Assembly: GCA_030549175.1 (NCBI GenBank)
Contig: JAUKUA010000007.1
Span: forward strand, 1,860,001 to 1,924,000
Source: Lasiosphaeris hirsuta
Lineage: Eukaryota; Ascomycota; Sordariomycetes; Sordariales; Lasiosphaeriaceae
DNA: 64,000 nucleotides
Reading direction: 5' to 3'
Of this stretch, positions 47,797 through 58,261 are shown piece by piece. Positions within the stretch are counted from its first letter, which is position 1. Every line of letters starts with the position of its first letter. Position numbers and translations under genes: made by a program. The notes below the pieces were generated by a model. The model was not told the DNA's origin, searched no databases, and saw only the letters and a list, made by a program, of their open reading frames with translations.

Positions 47797-48277
47797 ATTA
47801 TATCGCATGTAAGTTAAAGTGCGTCGGCAACAGCTAGCGAACGAACCATACATAAGGGAACAAGCTCTTAAAGAAATCAGGGTCTCCTTCTAAATGGACA
47901 AGAGCTAGAGGAGCGCCCCCCCCCGCGGCCCTCGACGCTGTTCGGGGATTGATGTGGTGGTTCAACATCCGCCCCGGATCTCCGCATCCGTCTCCGCAGT
48001 CTCTCCGCACACAGGCATTGTACACGAATAAGCCGCTGACTGGCTGCTTCAGATCACATTGCCAGCAAAAAAAGACCCGTGTGTTCGGACAAGGACGCAG
48101 CATCAACCTATGACAGAGAGAAATCGATGTTAAATTGCTGAGTTGGTATCGCAGTCCGGCAAATAGGGTGGCTGACGGATATCGGCGATCAGATTTGCTG
48201 GCATTTGCATCTTGCAGACCCTATGTTATCCTCAATTCTCCATACTGCACTCCCCCTTCCTTTTCCATCTCCCATGT
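47797..48277. promoter_or_regulatory. upstream region of the GH5 gene
   Basis: 481 bp between the GH5 start and the end of the Hce2-like gene, both on the minus strand. No gene seen. Confidence 0.4.
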
Positions 48278-48857
48278 TCAAGTGTGATAAAGTCCCCACT
48301 TGACTCTGGCCATGTCCGTCATGGCAAACTCGGGACAGCCGATCGTGCCGGCTGAGCCGACCCGCCCGTCCACCGCGAATCTCGTGATGGAGCCGAAGAT
48401 CGCTTTGACGATGTCCATGTTTCCAATCATGACGAGAGTGCCCATCGCAGCCTCTTGGACCTCGACACCAAAGGCGCAAGTGCCGAACTGGACGAGCTGG
48501 TGCTGCGTGCCGGCCTCGAAGTGCCTGTTCAGGCATGTATCATGTCAGCGGGCTGTCTCTCTCCAAGCGTCCAAGAGCAGGGAGGACAAGGGGCACATAC
48601 CAGGTGCCGTCGTCGGCAAGGTTGGTGACGATCTTTGTGCAATCAGCGACAGACGGCGAGGCACTCGAGGTTTCGCCATCAAACGTCGTGTCCGAGCACA
48701 TCTTGGTCTGGGTTCCGAGCTCGTTGATCAAGCCCGTGATGTTGCAGCCCGGGTCGCCCCTGGGAACGAAAGCGACAGGCGCCTGAGCAAAAACAGGCAG
48801 AGCTGCAAACATGATGGCCGCAAGGAAGGTGGCGGTATGCTTCGAAGAGATCATCAT
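48278..48857 (-). CDS. small secreted Hce2/Ecp2-effector-like protein
   Basis: Exons: 48857-48601 and 48524-48278; intron 48525-48600 (76 nt); 167 residues. A clear signal peptide (MMISSKHTATFLAAIMFAALPVFA) precedes a mature protein of about 143 residues with five cysteines: Cys38, Cys54, Cys73, one in FGTCAFGV and one in TIGCPEF. The pattern PSVADC - DGTW - QLVQFGTCAFGV - IGNMDIV - GRVGSAGTIGC - WGLYHT is the Hce2 domain, named after the Cladosporium fulvum effector Ecp2 and widespread in plant-associated and saprobic fungi. Its molecular role is not settled; some members cause plant cell necrosis, others may act against microbes. The splice join lies inside the conserved Gly-Thr-Trp. A TATTTAAG box sits about 120 nt upstream of the start. 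Confidence 0.85.
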
Positions 48858-49766
48858 CTTGAGCGGCTTGGAGTGGTTTTGGGTCAATTATGTCGACCGT
48901 GTCGGCGTTTTTGTGGGTGGTATTGTTTTGTCAGGGTAGGTTGAGGAGTTGTTATGGCCAAATGAAGGAAGCGACTTAAATAGGTCCTTCCTGGCTACTT
49001 TTCCGTCTGAAAGGTCGGTCGGCCTAGGTGTGAGGAAAGACAAATCCCAAGGCGCACCTGCCTGTTCTCGATATGCCAGATACTAAAGGGTCTTGCTCGC
49101 GTTTTCCTTCTTCTAATGCGCACAAATATAGAAACCACAACCTTACTGATGTGGTCAGGTTCAACTCTGCCAGTGTGGCAGTGCCTCATCACCACCCCGT
49201 TCGGGTCTCTACTCTCTAAAACACCAAATATCAAACACAATAGGTCACATTGTCTCTATCGGTGACCAAATGCAAATACAATGCAAGGTCATTGGCGTTT
49301 CAAAGACCCTATCCACAAGCAATTTGAGCTTTGCTGTGGAATGGGAGACGCAGCACATGCCCCCAGTATTCCCGTCTGACCAACACCGCATCCCACGTGG
49401 CTCAACCGTCCTATTTCCAGGAAAGAGATGAATGATGGATCGGACAGGGTATATAATCCCTCGGAATCCGACTCGGCGGGGGAGCGGTGCCAGGGCCGGG
49501 GTGGAAACAATTGTCGTGAGCTTTCGCGGTTAGCTATTATTGATTGGCGAAAATCTAGCTCTATGGTGAAGGCTCGTTGACCTGAACTTCGCATATTACA
49601 ATCGAGTTTGGAAACACAAAATATGATTGTATGAATGGATATTGATAGTATTAGTACATGAACCCAGACCGGATGGCACCACTCTAAACGCCCAGAACCC
49701 AAAATGACGCAAACAACCAACCAAGGGGCTGGCACGAGGGGGGTTGGGAATCACTCCGGCCCTTAA
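48858..49766. promoter_or_regulatory. upstream region of the Hce2-like gene
   Basis: Holds a TATA-like TATTTAAG (minus strand, 48975-48982), 118-125 nt before the Hce2 ATG. A second TATATAA word at about 49448 has no matching gene. No coding frame otherwise. Confidence 0.5.
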
Positions 49767-50911
49767 TTAATCCTTCAGCCTTTGCAAAATGTTTCTTACC
49801 CCCGCAAACTCGAGCTCTGCTAGCGTTTCATCCCAAAGAACGTCCATGAGCTTGTCGACATTGGGTTCGTGGATAATGGGCGCAAACCTGATGGGCGAAT
49901 GTCAGTTTCAGGTATTCCCAGAAACAGGGGAGAGACGGCAACTGACGGGCGGATTTCAAAATCCATGATAAAGCAGCCATGGGACTCCTTCCCATGTACC
50001 ACAGCCGCGTCGGCGTATGTCCATGCTCCGTCCTTGAGCGCTCTTCCTGTCAGAGACTTGGCGGTCTCCATAAAGGCACTCGCGATACCATGCACATCAG
50101 TGTGCAGTCCCGTGCCCTTGCAAAAGCCCGGGTCAACAAGATTGATGATCACATCATCAGAAAAGTTGACCGGCAAGTGGTCAAGCAGCCGAATCAAGAA
50201 GAAATGTGCAAGCAACTTTGAGGCTGAATAGGCCTCCACGCCGTCCCACGCCGTCTCGTCATCGTAGGAGGCGAGGAAGGGCCTCTTGTCACGGTTGGGG
50301 AGGTTCGCGAAAAGTGCCGTTCCCGAGTTGACGATAGTGAGGCGGCCAGGCCGCGGCTTGGTTTTGCTCCCTGCTAGTGCCTTGGGATAGAGGACAGGGA
50401 GCAGGAGAAAGGCAAGGAGGACGGTGGAGAGATAGTTGACCTGGACGATGTCATCGTGGCCTGTAGCCTCGCAGCGTGTGAAGTACTGGTGCGTCAGGCC
50501 AGCATTCAGGATAGCAATGTCGAGGCGCTTCTCAGGAGAAGGGAACTCGGCAGCGGCGCGCTGGGCAAAAGCTTGAATAGAAGGATACGAGCCCATCTCC
50601 AGCGACCAAACCTCAATCGTAGCTGAAGGGAAGTCGGCTCGCATCTCAGCGGCGACCTTAGCGCCCTTTTCTGGTGATCTGACAGCAAGAATGAGGCGAG
50701 AGAGGTTGAGCGAGAGGAGCTGGCGGGATGCAAGTAAGCCGAGACCGGTGGTGCTGCCTGTTACGAGCGCCGTCCGGCCGGCAAGCGAGGTTTCGGGGGT
50801 GAGGAGGACGGGCTTTATCTTGGTGCAGAATTGCGACGAGAAAAAGGCGCGGAGCGGCCCCTTGGTCTGCTGAAGCTCAAGAGACCGTGACTTGGCGGCC
50901 GTGGGAGACAT
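49767..50911 (-). CDS. short-chain dehydrogenase/reductase (retinol-dehydrogenase-like)
   Basis: Exons: 50911-49947 and 49887-49767; intron 49888-49946 (59 nt); 361 residues. SDR fold with TGSTTGLG at residues 51-58, the NAG motif in ILNAG, the strand IVNSG for the catalytic Ser, and Tyr228-Ser-Ala-Ser-Lys232. The length and the RLILAVRSPEKGAKVA segment resemble fungal retinol-dehydrogenase or protochlorophyllide-reductase-like SDRs, many of which serve secondary metabolism; the substrate is unknown. Splicing GTCAGT to CATCAG replaces a nonsense tail with FAPIIHEPNVDKLMDVLW and a helical end. It is divergent from a Fungal_trans_2 regulator 809 bp away, so shared control is possible. Confidence 0.85.
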
Positions 50912-51720
50912 GGTCGTCGGTGTGTTGGGGTGAGTATCGCTCTGGTGTAGATGTGGGGTTGATTAGCCGTCAATCGTGTGCACTTGTTGGGCTGGAATGG
51001 CTGGGCTGGCTGGGGAGAAGAACAATCAATGCGTGGTTGCACGGCGGCGATGGCCATAATATACAGGTTCCCTACACATTACCGAACATATGGCGAACAA
51101 AGGGCTTAATTGTTCTCTAAGCAACCAGCCCACGGAGCCCGAGCCGGAGCCCGAGGCTGACCTGCCACTAGCTTCGAGCCGTCTGCATTGGGCCAACAGT
51201 TGATGCTTGGCAGACGTTGATCAAGATGCAAATTCCAGAACCAAATGCCAGCCAACGGAAAAGGCGCACCACCAATCCACGACCATGCCTAAAACGGAAT
51301 GCAGTCGTAGGCTTGGCATTGCAGGATTGACCGGGGGGGAGGAGCACTGTGGGCTCCTCCCATCAGATGTTGGCCGTCTTTGCCACCTTCCCCGGGCCAC
51401 GACGCCTTCCAAGACTCGACCATTTTCCCCATCCGTCATTCTGTTTCCATCTAATTAATCAATTTGCAGCCGCCATTCCATCGGATAGTTTGATAAGGCA
51501 CTCCATATCGGGTAGTTCCCTTACCTGGTTTCGCGTCCTTTTCAAAGCCGCGCCAGGCCCTGTGCGTCAGGGCTGCCTTCGCACCTCCAATTGACTGAAT
51601 CTCACGGCAAGGACGCGAGTTTGCAGCGTGCCTTGAGAGTGACATCTCGGTCTCCGCCCCCTCGCCCTCCCGCCCTCATTAATTTCTTGCGCTACCTTCC
51701 TGCTAGTCTTGCTTACAGAT
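50912..51720. promoter_or_regulatory. divergent promoter between the SDR and the regulator
   Basis: 809 bp between two divergent genes. The 300 bases before 51720 are C/T-rich. No palindromic binding site stood out. Confidence 0.4.
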
Positions 51721-53329
51721 ATGGTGGGGACAACGGCGTCAAATGGCGGCAAGCCAAGCAGCCGCCCAAAGAACGACCCCTTCATCGTCATGACGTCGGG
51801 CTCGGGCTCAGCCAAACCCGACCCGGAAGCAAGAAAGTACATACGGAGTCATGTCATGCGCGGCAAGAACCGCAAGCGTGCGTCCCGCAAGGAGGACTTA
51901 CCGGTCGGGTCGTGGATCAACAACCAGGAGGCCCAAGTAACCCCACATGGCACTATGTCCGATATCCCCAGGAGCCTGGCCCCTGACGTTGCTCTCATCA
52001 ACTACGCAACTGAAATAAAACCGCAAATGATGGAGCTAGTCTTTACGTGTTTGTGCCCCAGCCGTCGTGTCTCCCAAGCGGACTCCCCCAGCCAAAGTCC
52101 TTACATTATTATGCACAGGGTTTACCTCTCTTAAACAGGCAATCTATCCAGTCGAAGTCTGCATGGAGGCCGACCTTGACACTTCGCAGTGGGTGTACTA
52201 TTTGGCGTATGATAAAGCCTACGTCTACTCGGTTCTGTTTACCACACGGGCCTTCTTCGACTATATCCGCGACCAAACAATTGGTCATGAAGCCATTGCT
52301 TATCTCCAGAATTCATTAGAATTCTTGAGGCTGAATCTCGCTGACCGTGACGCACAAACCTCTGATTCCACCATCGCAGTCGTCCTGTCTCTAGCCCTAA
52401 TGTCCGATCTGATCGGCGATTCCAAGAGTGCCGAAGCCCACCTCAAGGGTTTGTATCAAATGGTCAAGCTCCGAGGGGGGATCAAGGCCTTGCGGACCAA
52501 CAGCCAACTGCAGAAAAAAGTATGCAGGTAAGTCAAGATAGCACAATGCACCTCAGCTTGCTCTTGCTTGCTGACCTTTACCCTTTCATTTTGTTCTAGG
52601 ACGGATCTTCAATTCTCCCTTAGCACGGGGAAAAGGACCGTTTTCTTCGCTGACAGCACCACTATGTCATGGAGCCCCTTCATCGCAAAGGATAGGAAAG
52701 AGAGCAGCAAATTAGCCATGCACCAAGCGTATCCCCACAGCTTGGATCAAAGGCTCTTGAACGTTTGGTTGGACTTGCAGGAGTTTTCCCGCTCAGCGAA
52801 CATTGCCTTTCAAACCGGGCGCAAAATCCCTGGAGCTCTGTTCCAGGAGGCTGTGACCTCAGCATTATACCGCCTCATTGCCCTTCAATACGACTACAGT
52901 GACACAACACCAGTGCGGGACACGATAATGCGGCTTGGGATGCTCGCCTTCTCGACCACAACCTTTCTCCAGATCCAGGGGTTGCCAGCAGACAACAACA
53001 AGGACCTGTCTGCAAAAGCGCGGACCTTCTTGAGGCTCCCACCAACAGCGGAGCAACAGCAGTTTGAAAAGGAGGCACTTGAGGAATTCCTGAAACTCAA
53101 GCTATGGTTTTTATTTGTCGCATACATCACTATCCTGAGCAGACTGGGGGATGAAGACTTGATTGTGGCCCACGTAGCTAAGATCGTGGCAAGTCTTGGC
53201 TTGAACTCATGGCGCGGTGTCCGAGAGATCCTCCTGGACCACATGTGGATTGACTGGCTAGACTTTTGCAGATCCAAGGCGCAAGTTCTCCTCGCCAAGG
53301 CCCTGGCTTGGGGGTCAACAGCCCCATGA
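51721..53329 (+). CDS. Fungal_trans_2-type transcription-factor-like protein without a zinc cluster
   Basis: Exons: 51721-52048, 52119-52527 and 52600-53329; introns of 70 and 72 nt; 488 residues. The N-terminus PFIVMTSGSGSAKPDPEARKYIRSHVMRGKNRKRASRK is the conserved opening of a large fungal group in which the usual Zn2Cys6 finger is absent and this basic helix is kept (shown here only as DPEARKYIRSHVMRGKNRK). The rest is helical and matches the middle and activation domain called Fungal_trans_2: AIYPVEVC, WVYYLAYDKAYVYSVLFTT, and SLALMSDLIGDSKSAEAHL followed by the LRGGI turn. Such proteins are annotated as transcription regulators, but direct DNA binding is not shown. The first donor (GTTTGT) was chosen because it restores ELVFTWFTSLKQAIYPVE; GTGTTT two bases earlier would break the frame. 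Confidence 0.78.
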
Positions 53330-53935
53330 TGTCCTCCTTCGAAATCGTTCTTCAAGACATCCCAAAACCAGCATCGTCTCCACCCAAAAGAAACGAAGAC
53401 AGCCTTTCCCATGATGCAAACACGGAACCCCTTCATTGTCCGTGCAGCAGACACCCCCGTTACACCCACAACACCACCCCCCTTCACAGCTGAAGCAGCA
53501 GCCCCGATTGCAACTGCAACATACGCCTCCATCGGCGCTGCAGCACACCCCGCCGTCGCTCGAGAAGCAGCACCCGCCCATATTGCTGCAGAAAAGCCCG
53601 CCGCGCTTGCTGCAGCAGCACCCGGGGCTCGCCTCCAGCTTCGCTCGCACGCCGGGGTCGATCTCGTGGAACCACGGGCGCATGGGAGGGAGGCTGAAGT
53701 ACTGGCTTCTGTGCACGCAGGCGGGCATGGTTCGAAGTCCCGGGGGTCGCTCTGGAAATGGTACTATCATGCCTGTATTGGATCTTTGTGGTGCTGCCGC
53801 GTCATGTTTTGGCGACGGCTCGTTGAAGTTTATGAGTAGGGGCACTGAGGTGTCTTGAGCCATGTTTTTTTCTTCCTGGTGGTCAGGGACGGGTTCGATG
53901 AGGTTGGTCGTGCTGGATGATGGTTCGGTGTTCAT
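53315..53935 (-). CDS. cysteine-rich protein with tandem eight-residue repeats
   Basis: Open frame of 206 codons starting at an ATG at 53935. There is no signal peptide or membrane helix. The first 100 residues are polar, with a compact segment SQYFSLPPMRPWFHEIDPG near 80-98. From about residue 105 the chain is built of roughly seven to nine copies of an eight-residue unit, consensus Gly-Gly-x-Cys-Cys-x-(Cys/Ser)-(Asp/Asn): for example GGCCFSSD, GGVCCSAD, GGVCCSCN, GGWCCGCN and GGVCCTDN. The repeat continues weakly (EGVPCLHH, GKGC) to a basic end. Gly and Cys codons differ between units (GGC/GGA/GGG, TGC/TGT) while the residues stay, which favours real coding on this strand. The last 15 bases overlap the 3' end of the regulator gene tail to tail. 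Metal binding or redox function is only a guess; the true C-terminus may involve an intron. Confidence 0.6.
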   Translation of the reverse strand: MNTEPSSSTTNLIEPVPDHQEEKNMAQDTSVPLLINFNEPSPKHDAAAPQRSNTGMIVPFPERPPGLRTMPACVHRSQYFSLPPMRPWFHEIDPGVRAKLEASPGCCCSKRGGLFCSNMGGCCFSSDGGVCCSADGGVCCSCNRGCCFSCEGGWCCGCNGGVCCTDNEGVPCLHHGKGCLRFFWVETMLVLGCLEERFRRRTSWGC

Positions 53936-54497
53936 GGCGATTGGTGGAACTCTGGAGCTGTTGGGTTGTGTTGGATGGGGTGGTATTGTCGATCGTGGTC
54001 CTGGATATGGTTTTGGGTAATGTGTTTTGGTCTATACAATGAGAAGGTGGAAGGCTCAACAAGATGTTTGGGATATGATGAATCGTGGGGTCTCATCTCC
54101 GAATGGCAGTGCTGCGGCTGAACTAGCTGGGTTCTAGTTTACTGATTGCCCTTCGTGAATGGCTGTCAGCACTCGAGCGGCAATGTCCGATTCGAGCTGA
54201 ACCTCGTCATCACCCTTTTTGAATCCGCTTTTGGCGAGGAATACGTACGTCGTCGTACGAGGCTCCAATCGGCGTCACGTAATTAGTTACATACTCAACT
54301 AAGCCCCCCTGACATCTCTACTTACCTAGTAGAACTAATCAGCGCAGTGATACTGAACGGCTGTGGAAACTGATAGATGCATCAGCGATCAACGTCGCGG
54401 GCTCGGCCCTAAAAAAAATAAAAAAAAAGCACTTGAGTGCCGCCTTGAACAAAACTGAACCGATTCGTGGTATCTTCTATTAATGCGTCTATAAACA
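53936..54497. other. gap between the cysteine-rich gene and the receptor gene
   Basis: 562 bp upstream of the cysteine-rich gene and downstream of the receptor. No gene seen; an A-rich stretch lies at about 54410-54430. Confidence 0.4.
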
Positions 54498-55929
54498 TCA
54501 CAAAGCCCCGCCACCCCGGCTCGCAGGCCTCTCCCCGTCGGCGCTCCTACCCAGAGCATCTAAACGCGTGGCACTACTCGGCCTCTCGCTCACACGCTCG
54601 GCCGTCCCATCCGGGCTCCGCAGGACGGCGGGATGCGACATGATCTCCTCCTGGCTCAAGCTACGGCCCATGGCCCCCTCGGCCTGGACATGGTTCCCGG
54701 GGCCGCCCTTGACACAGAACTGGCCCTCGTTGCAGAAGCTGAAGCGGGCGCTGTAGCGGTTATTGCTGTGGTAGCGGCTGCTGTAGCGGTAGCTGTTGCG
54801 GTTGCCGGCGGCGGCCACCTCGGAGTAGGGAATGCCTGTGGCGTACTGACGGCCGGCGCCGGTGACGAGGACGCGTGGGAACCAGGCACGCAAGAGCCCG
54901 CGCAGGGTCGGCGCGCAGGCGCAGATGATGCCCAGGTTGGTCTCGACGGCGGACAGGCAGAAGCTCATGGTGTAGTTCTCGCTAAGGCCGTGGGGGGAGA
55001 AGAAGAGCATGTAGAGGAAGACGAAACGGGCCACGGCGATGAGGGTCACGCTGGGGTGGGGGATCAGTGGGGGGGGTTTGAAAACAGAGGAGGTCGTGGG
55101 GGTGCTTACACGCCGCCGAGGAGGAAGACGTAGAGGGTGGCGACTTTAAGGCGCCGGGGCATCTTGAGGCCTAGGAATATCCAGATGGGGAGTGCCAGGG
55201 TGAAGACGTCGGTTACAAAGTTCAGGCCGGACTGCGTCAGGTACAACAGAGGTTGGTTGATGCATGTTCCGCCGGGCACCGACTGATCCCAGTAGAACTC
55301 GAAAGGGCGGCACTGGAGGAGGCTGGCCACGAAGACGGAAATGCCGAGACCTGATTGGAAGATATTCAAACCGTAGATGACGTACCGAACACCGGGCTTG
55401 TGCCCGCCGAGGCGAAGCAGAAAGCACAGGACCGAAAGCTTGACAAAGACCAATATGGGGAAGTAGAGGGCCTGAATCGCTAATGCCCATATGCGTGGCG
55501 GCTCTGAGCTGTGGGGCGGGATGTCGTCGAAGTCGATGCCGATATAGTTGGTTTTGATAACTGAACGACTATCAGTGATATGAAGCAAAGCTTCGCGACA
55601 AGCCAACGCACAGAAGTATGAAGCGACCGTGAGGCCGATTGAGAACATCTGGAGGCCAGTCAGCAATGATGTGAAGGAAGACGGAGGTTCTCTCAGTACG
55701 GACCATGGCAAGACATATGAAGGCATCATCTGAAACAACGGCACGGCATCAGCTCCCATCTTCTGGTGTGAGTCAGTCAGCTGAGAAGCTCACCGGCACC
55801 AAAGCTCTTGAAAGAAGTCTTGCTGTATATCCTCAGGCCCAGCACGACAAGGGCCAGGGCCGGGAAGAAGAAGTTGACGGCGATGGCGAACTGCTGGAGC
55901 GGCGAGGTGGGGGAGAAGGATGCGTCCAT
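54498..55929 (-). CDS. seven-helix fungal rhodopsin-fold / PTH11-type membrane receptor
   Basis: Exons: 55929-55794, 55729-55704, 55648-55612, 55560-55110 and 55050-54498; introns of 64, 55, 51 and 59 nt; 400 residues. The Fung_rhodopsin (PTH11-like) pattern is clear after splicing: LALVVLGLRIYSK in helix 1, FGADDAFICLAM across the first join, IGIDFDDIPP before helix 3, YFPILVFVKLSVLCFLLRL, CRPFEFYWDQSVPGGTCIN with the usual extracellular Cys pair, and the helix-7 block CLSAVETNLGIICACAPTLR with the family's Glu-x-x-(x)-Gly-Ile. The cytosolic tail of about 140 residues is Ser/Arg-rich and may be phosphorylated. There is no CFEM domain. These proteins sense surface or chemical cues in filamentous fungi; the ligand is unknown. 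Exons 2 and 3 are only 26 and 37 nt long. Confidence 0.88.
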
Positions 55930-57064
55930 GGTTCTGATTCGCCTGCGGGTCGCCTCTGGGCTCACGAAGCTTGCTCGGGCACTGTTTGCGTCGGCGCGTC
56001 ACCCAGGACGGATACGCATGATGGTGGTCACGGCGCTGGAGTGGTGTTGAGACCCAGCGACAGCCCGAAGTCAGGCCCAGGTGAAAATCCTCGAGTGCTG
56101 CTCGCTGTTTGCGACCGGGCGATGCGACGTTGATGAGAGGGATCGATGCCCTCCCTCACGCAAAGAGGTAAAGAAATCGAAAGCATCCCAGACCTCCCCC
56201 AGTCCCAGACCTTGGGGACCCCAAGGATTGGCGGCAGGCCAGGGCCCAGGGTCCCATGCGGCCGGCCAGAAACGAGCGTGGCATTCGTGGAGCGGAACGG
56301 GCTAGAAAACCACCCACCGAGCCAAAGTGACAGCATCTTTCTCCATGCGGCAGCGCGCTACAGCGCTGGGGCCGGGGCCCAGACGCCCACTAGAGTTTGC
56401 AGAACGGGGACGGCAGGGGCTGCTGGGGCGCTAAGGCTCGACGGCGCCCTGATGAGGCTAGCCAGCGGGCGGTATCTTCGATCTTATTTGCCGTGCCATC
56501 AAAGCACAGAGCTCCCGCTCGGACGATGGCGAGCACGCCTGGGACTCGGCGGAGAGCCCAGTGCGCAAGCCCCGGAAAGGGAAATGTGATTCGGCTCCTC
56601 GCGATGCTTTCGCGAGCGCGCTTTCTGGCATTTCACGGTGACGGCTTCCCACCAGCTTTACTGCGTTGGGAGACCTTCTCCAGCCCCTTGGTAGGGCTGA
56701 TCGTCCCATCTTCTCAGAAGTTGGGGATTGCCGCAGGCCTCGCCCCGGGGATATCCGCACCGGTCGCGTGCACCACGGTAACTACATACCTGAGCTTGCT
56801 GAGGTGCCAGGTGAGAGAGGCTTGGTGCGGCGTGACCTGGCGCAAAGTGGCGGCTTAGTCTAGCTTGATAAGGCTTGAGCGCTGCCGCGGTTCATTCATG
56901 TTTGGCGGGGCTGAAAGTCATATCGCAATTCCCCCAAAACGCGACCACAAATTCTCTACCGAGTACTTCGACCAGAATGTTGACAATGTTGCACCCCGCT
57001 AACCCATTCACACACTACACATTATCATTACTATAATTAGCATCACCCCACCGACTGCCACCCA
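55930..57064. promoter_or_regulatory. upstream region of the receptor gene
   Basis: 1.1 kb between the receptor start and the 3' end of the surface-protein gene, both on the minus strand. Very GC-rich, with overlapping open frames on both strands that show no family signature. Confidence 0.4.
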
Positions 57065-58261
57065 TCAACTCGGAGGCTGATATGGCGGCGGCCTCTGCCC
57101 CTGGTCCCGATATGGCGGCGGCGCAGAGGGATCTTCATGCTCCGCGTCCACCGGCACCTGCCCGGTCTGAGAAAAAAGCGGACGTTCAGTAAGCGGCACG
57201 TCCGTCTCCTCGGTAACCCCGCCAGCCCTCACAGCCTTGGCCTGCTTCATCCGCTTCTCCTTGACCGAGTGGCAACAACAGCAGGCACAGCAGCAAATAA
57301 TCAAGACGCCGATGATGACCGGAAGCCCGATGATCAGGAACAGGTACAGCTCCGTGGAATTTCCGCCGCCCCAGGAATCGGAGCGGTTGATGCAGCCAAC
57401 AACCGGGTTTGGGTCGCCGGGCACCCATGTCGCGATCGTCTTCACGCCGTCATGGTCGCAGAAGCCGACATCGGGCGGTTGCGGCGAGAGTGTCGGTGCG
57501 TCTGTTGCCTGCCACGAGATATGGTATGCGTTGTGCGCTTTGAACCGACGGGGCGTTGCTGTTGTCGCTGTGGTTTCCGTCACCGTCAGGATCGCGCGTG
57601 ACTGCGATCCCGACCTTGCTGTCGATGTTGATGTCGACGACGTTGTGGTTGCGGGTGTCACGCCGATCTCGCTGAAGCAGCCGTTGCTTGGCTCGATGCC
57701 GGGAACACTGGCTAATCCCGAGGCGTAGACATAGCCACTGACGAACACGAAAATGGGCATGTCAGCTTTAGTACCGGCGGGAGAGGGGTGTGCTTCTTGG
57801 AGTTACCTCTCGCAGCAGTACGCAGTTGCCGCGCCCACTTGGCGGAGATAGTACGCAGTCCATCCGCCGGGACAGACAGCCGGACTGAAAGAGAACCGAC
57901 TCTCATAGACAACATCGGCCCACCCTGATGGCTGACAAGATGTAAATTTAGGGTCGTCTTGATCAGAAACGGCAACCTCGATGGCTTCTTCAATGTAACT
58001 TCTAACTGAGTCATCGTATTTGGTCGTGAAAACACTTGTCGTAATGAATATGTTGTCGCACCCTGACGGTTGGATAAATGGTGTTGTTAGGGTGCTGATG
58101 AGCACTTCCAGCGTGCTCGATGTCTGGCTGGATGTCGTCTCATAACTCGAGGTGGGGATGCTAGTGATAGCACTAGTTACTGTGCCAATGAATGAATTGA
58201 ATGTGGTCGTCGATGACGATGAGCTCGAAGTGCTTAACGTCTGAGTTGAAAGCGTCGACAT
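57065..58261 (-). CDS. single-pass Ser/Thr-rich surface protein (Mid2-like architecture)
   Basis: Exons: 58261-57807 and 57737-57065; intron 57738-57806 (69 nt); 375 residues. The first 60 residues are almost pure Ser/Thr, followed by a cysteine-containing region (SGCDN, SCQPSGWADVVYESRF, CPGGWTAYY, AYCCE joined by splicing to SGYVYASG), a second Ser/Thr-rich linker, and one transmembrane helix near residues 280-303 (LYLFLIIGLPVIIGVLIICC) that runs into a Cys cluster. The cytosolic tail is basic, then acidic, and ends with two PPPY motifs. No cleavable signal peptide is obvious at the chosen start. The layout resembles Mid2/Wsc-like wall sensors but I do not see a WSC domain, so the function is an inference from architecture only. 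Confidence 0.78.

Noticed and set aside
53436..53858. Plus-strand Pro/Gln/His-rich repeat frame opposite the cysteine-rich protein
   Set aside because: Codon variation between the 24-nt units preserves Gly and Cys on the minus strand, while the plus-strand residues follow as a by-product. Not fully excluded without RNA data.
56146..56589. 147-codon plus-strand frame upstream of the receptor gene
   Set aside because: GC-rich stop-poor sequence with overlapping frames on both strands and no family signature.
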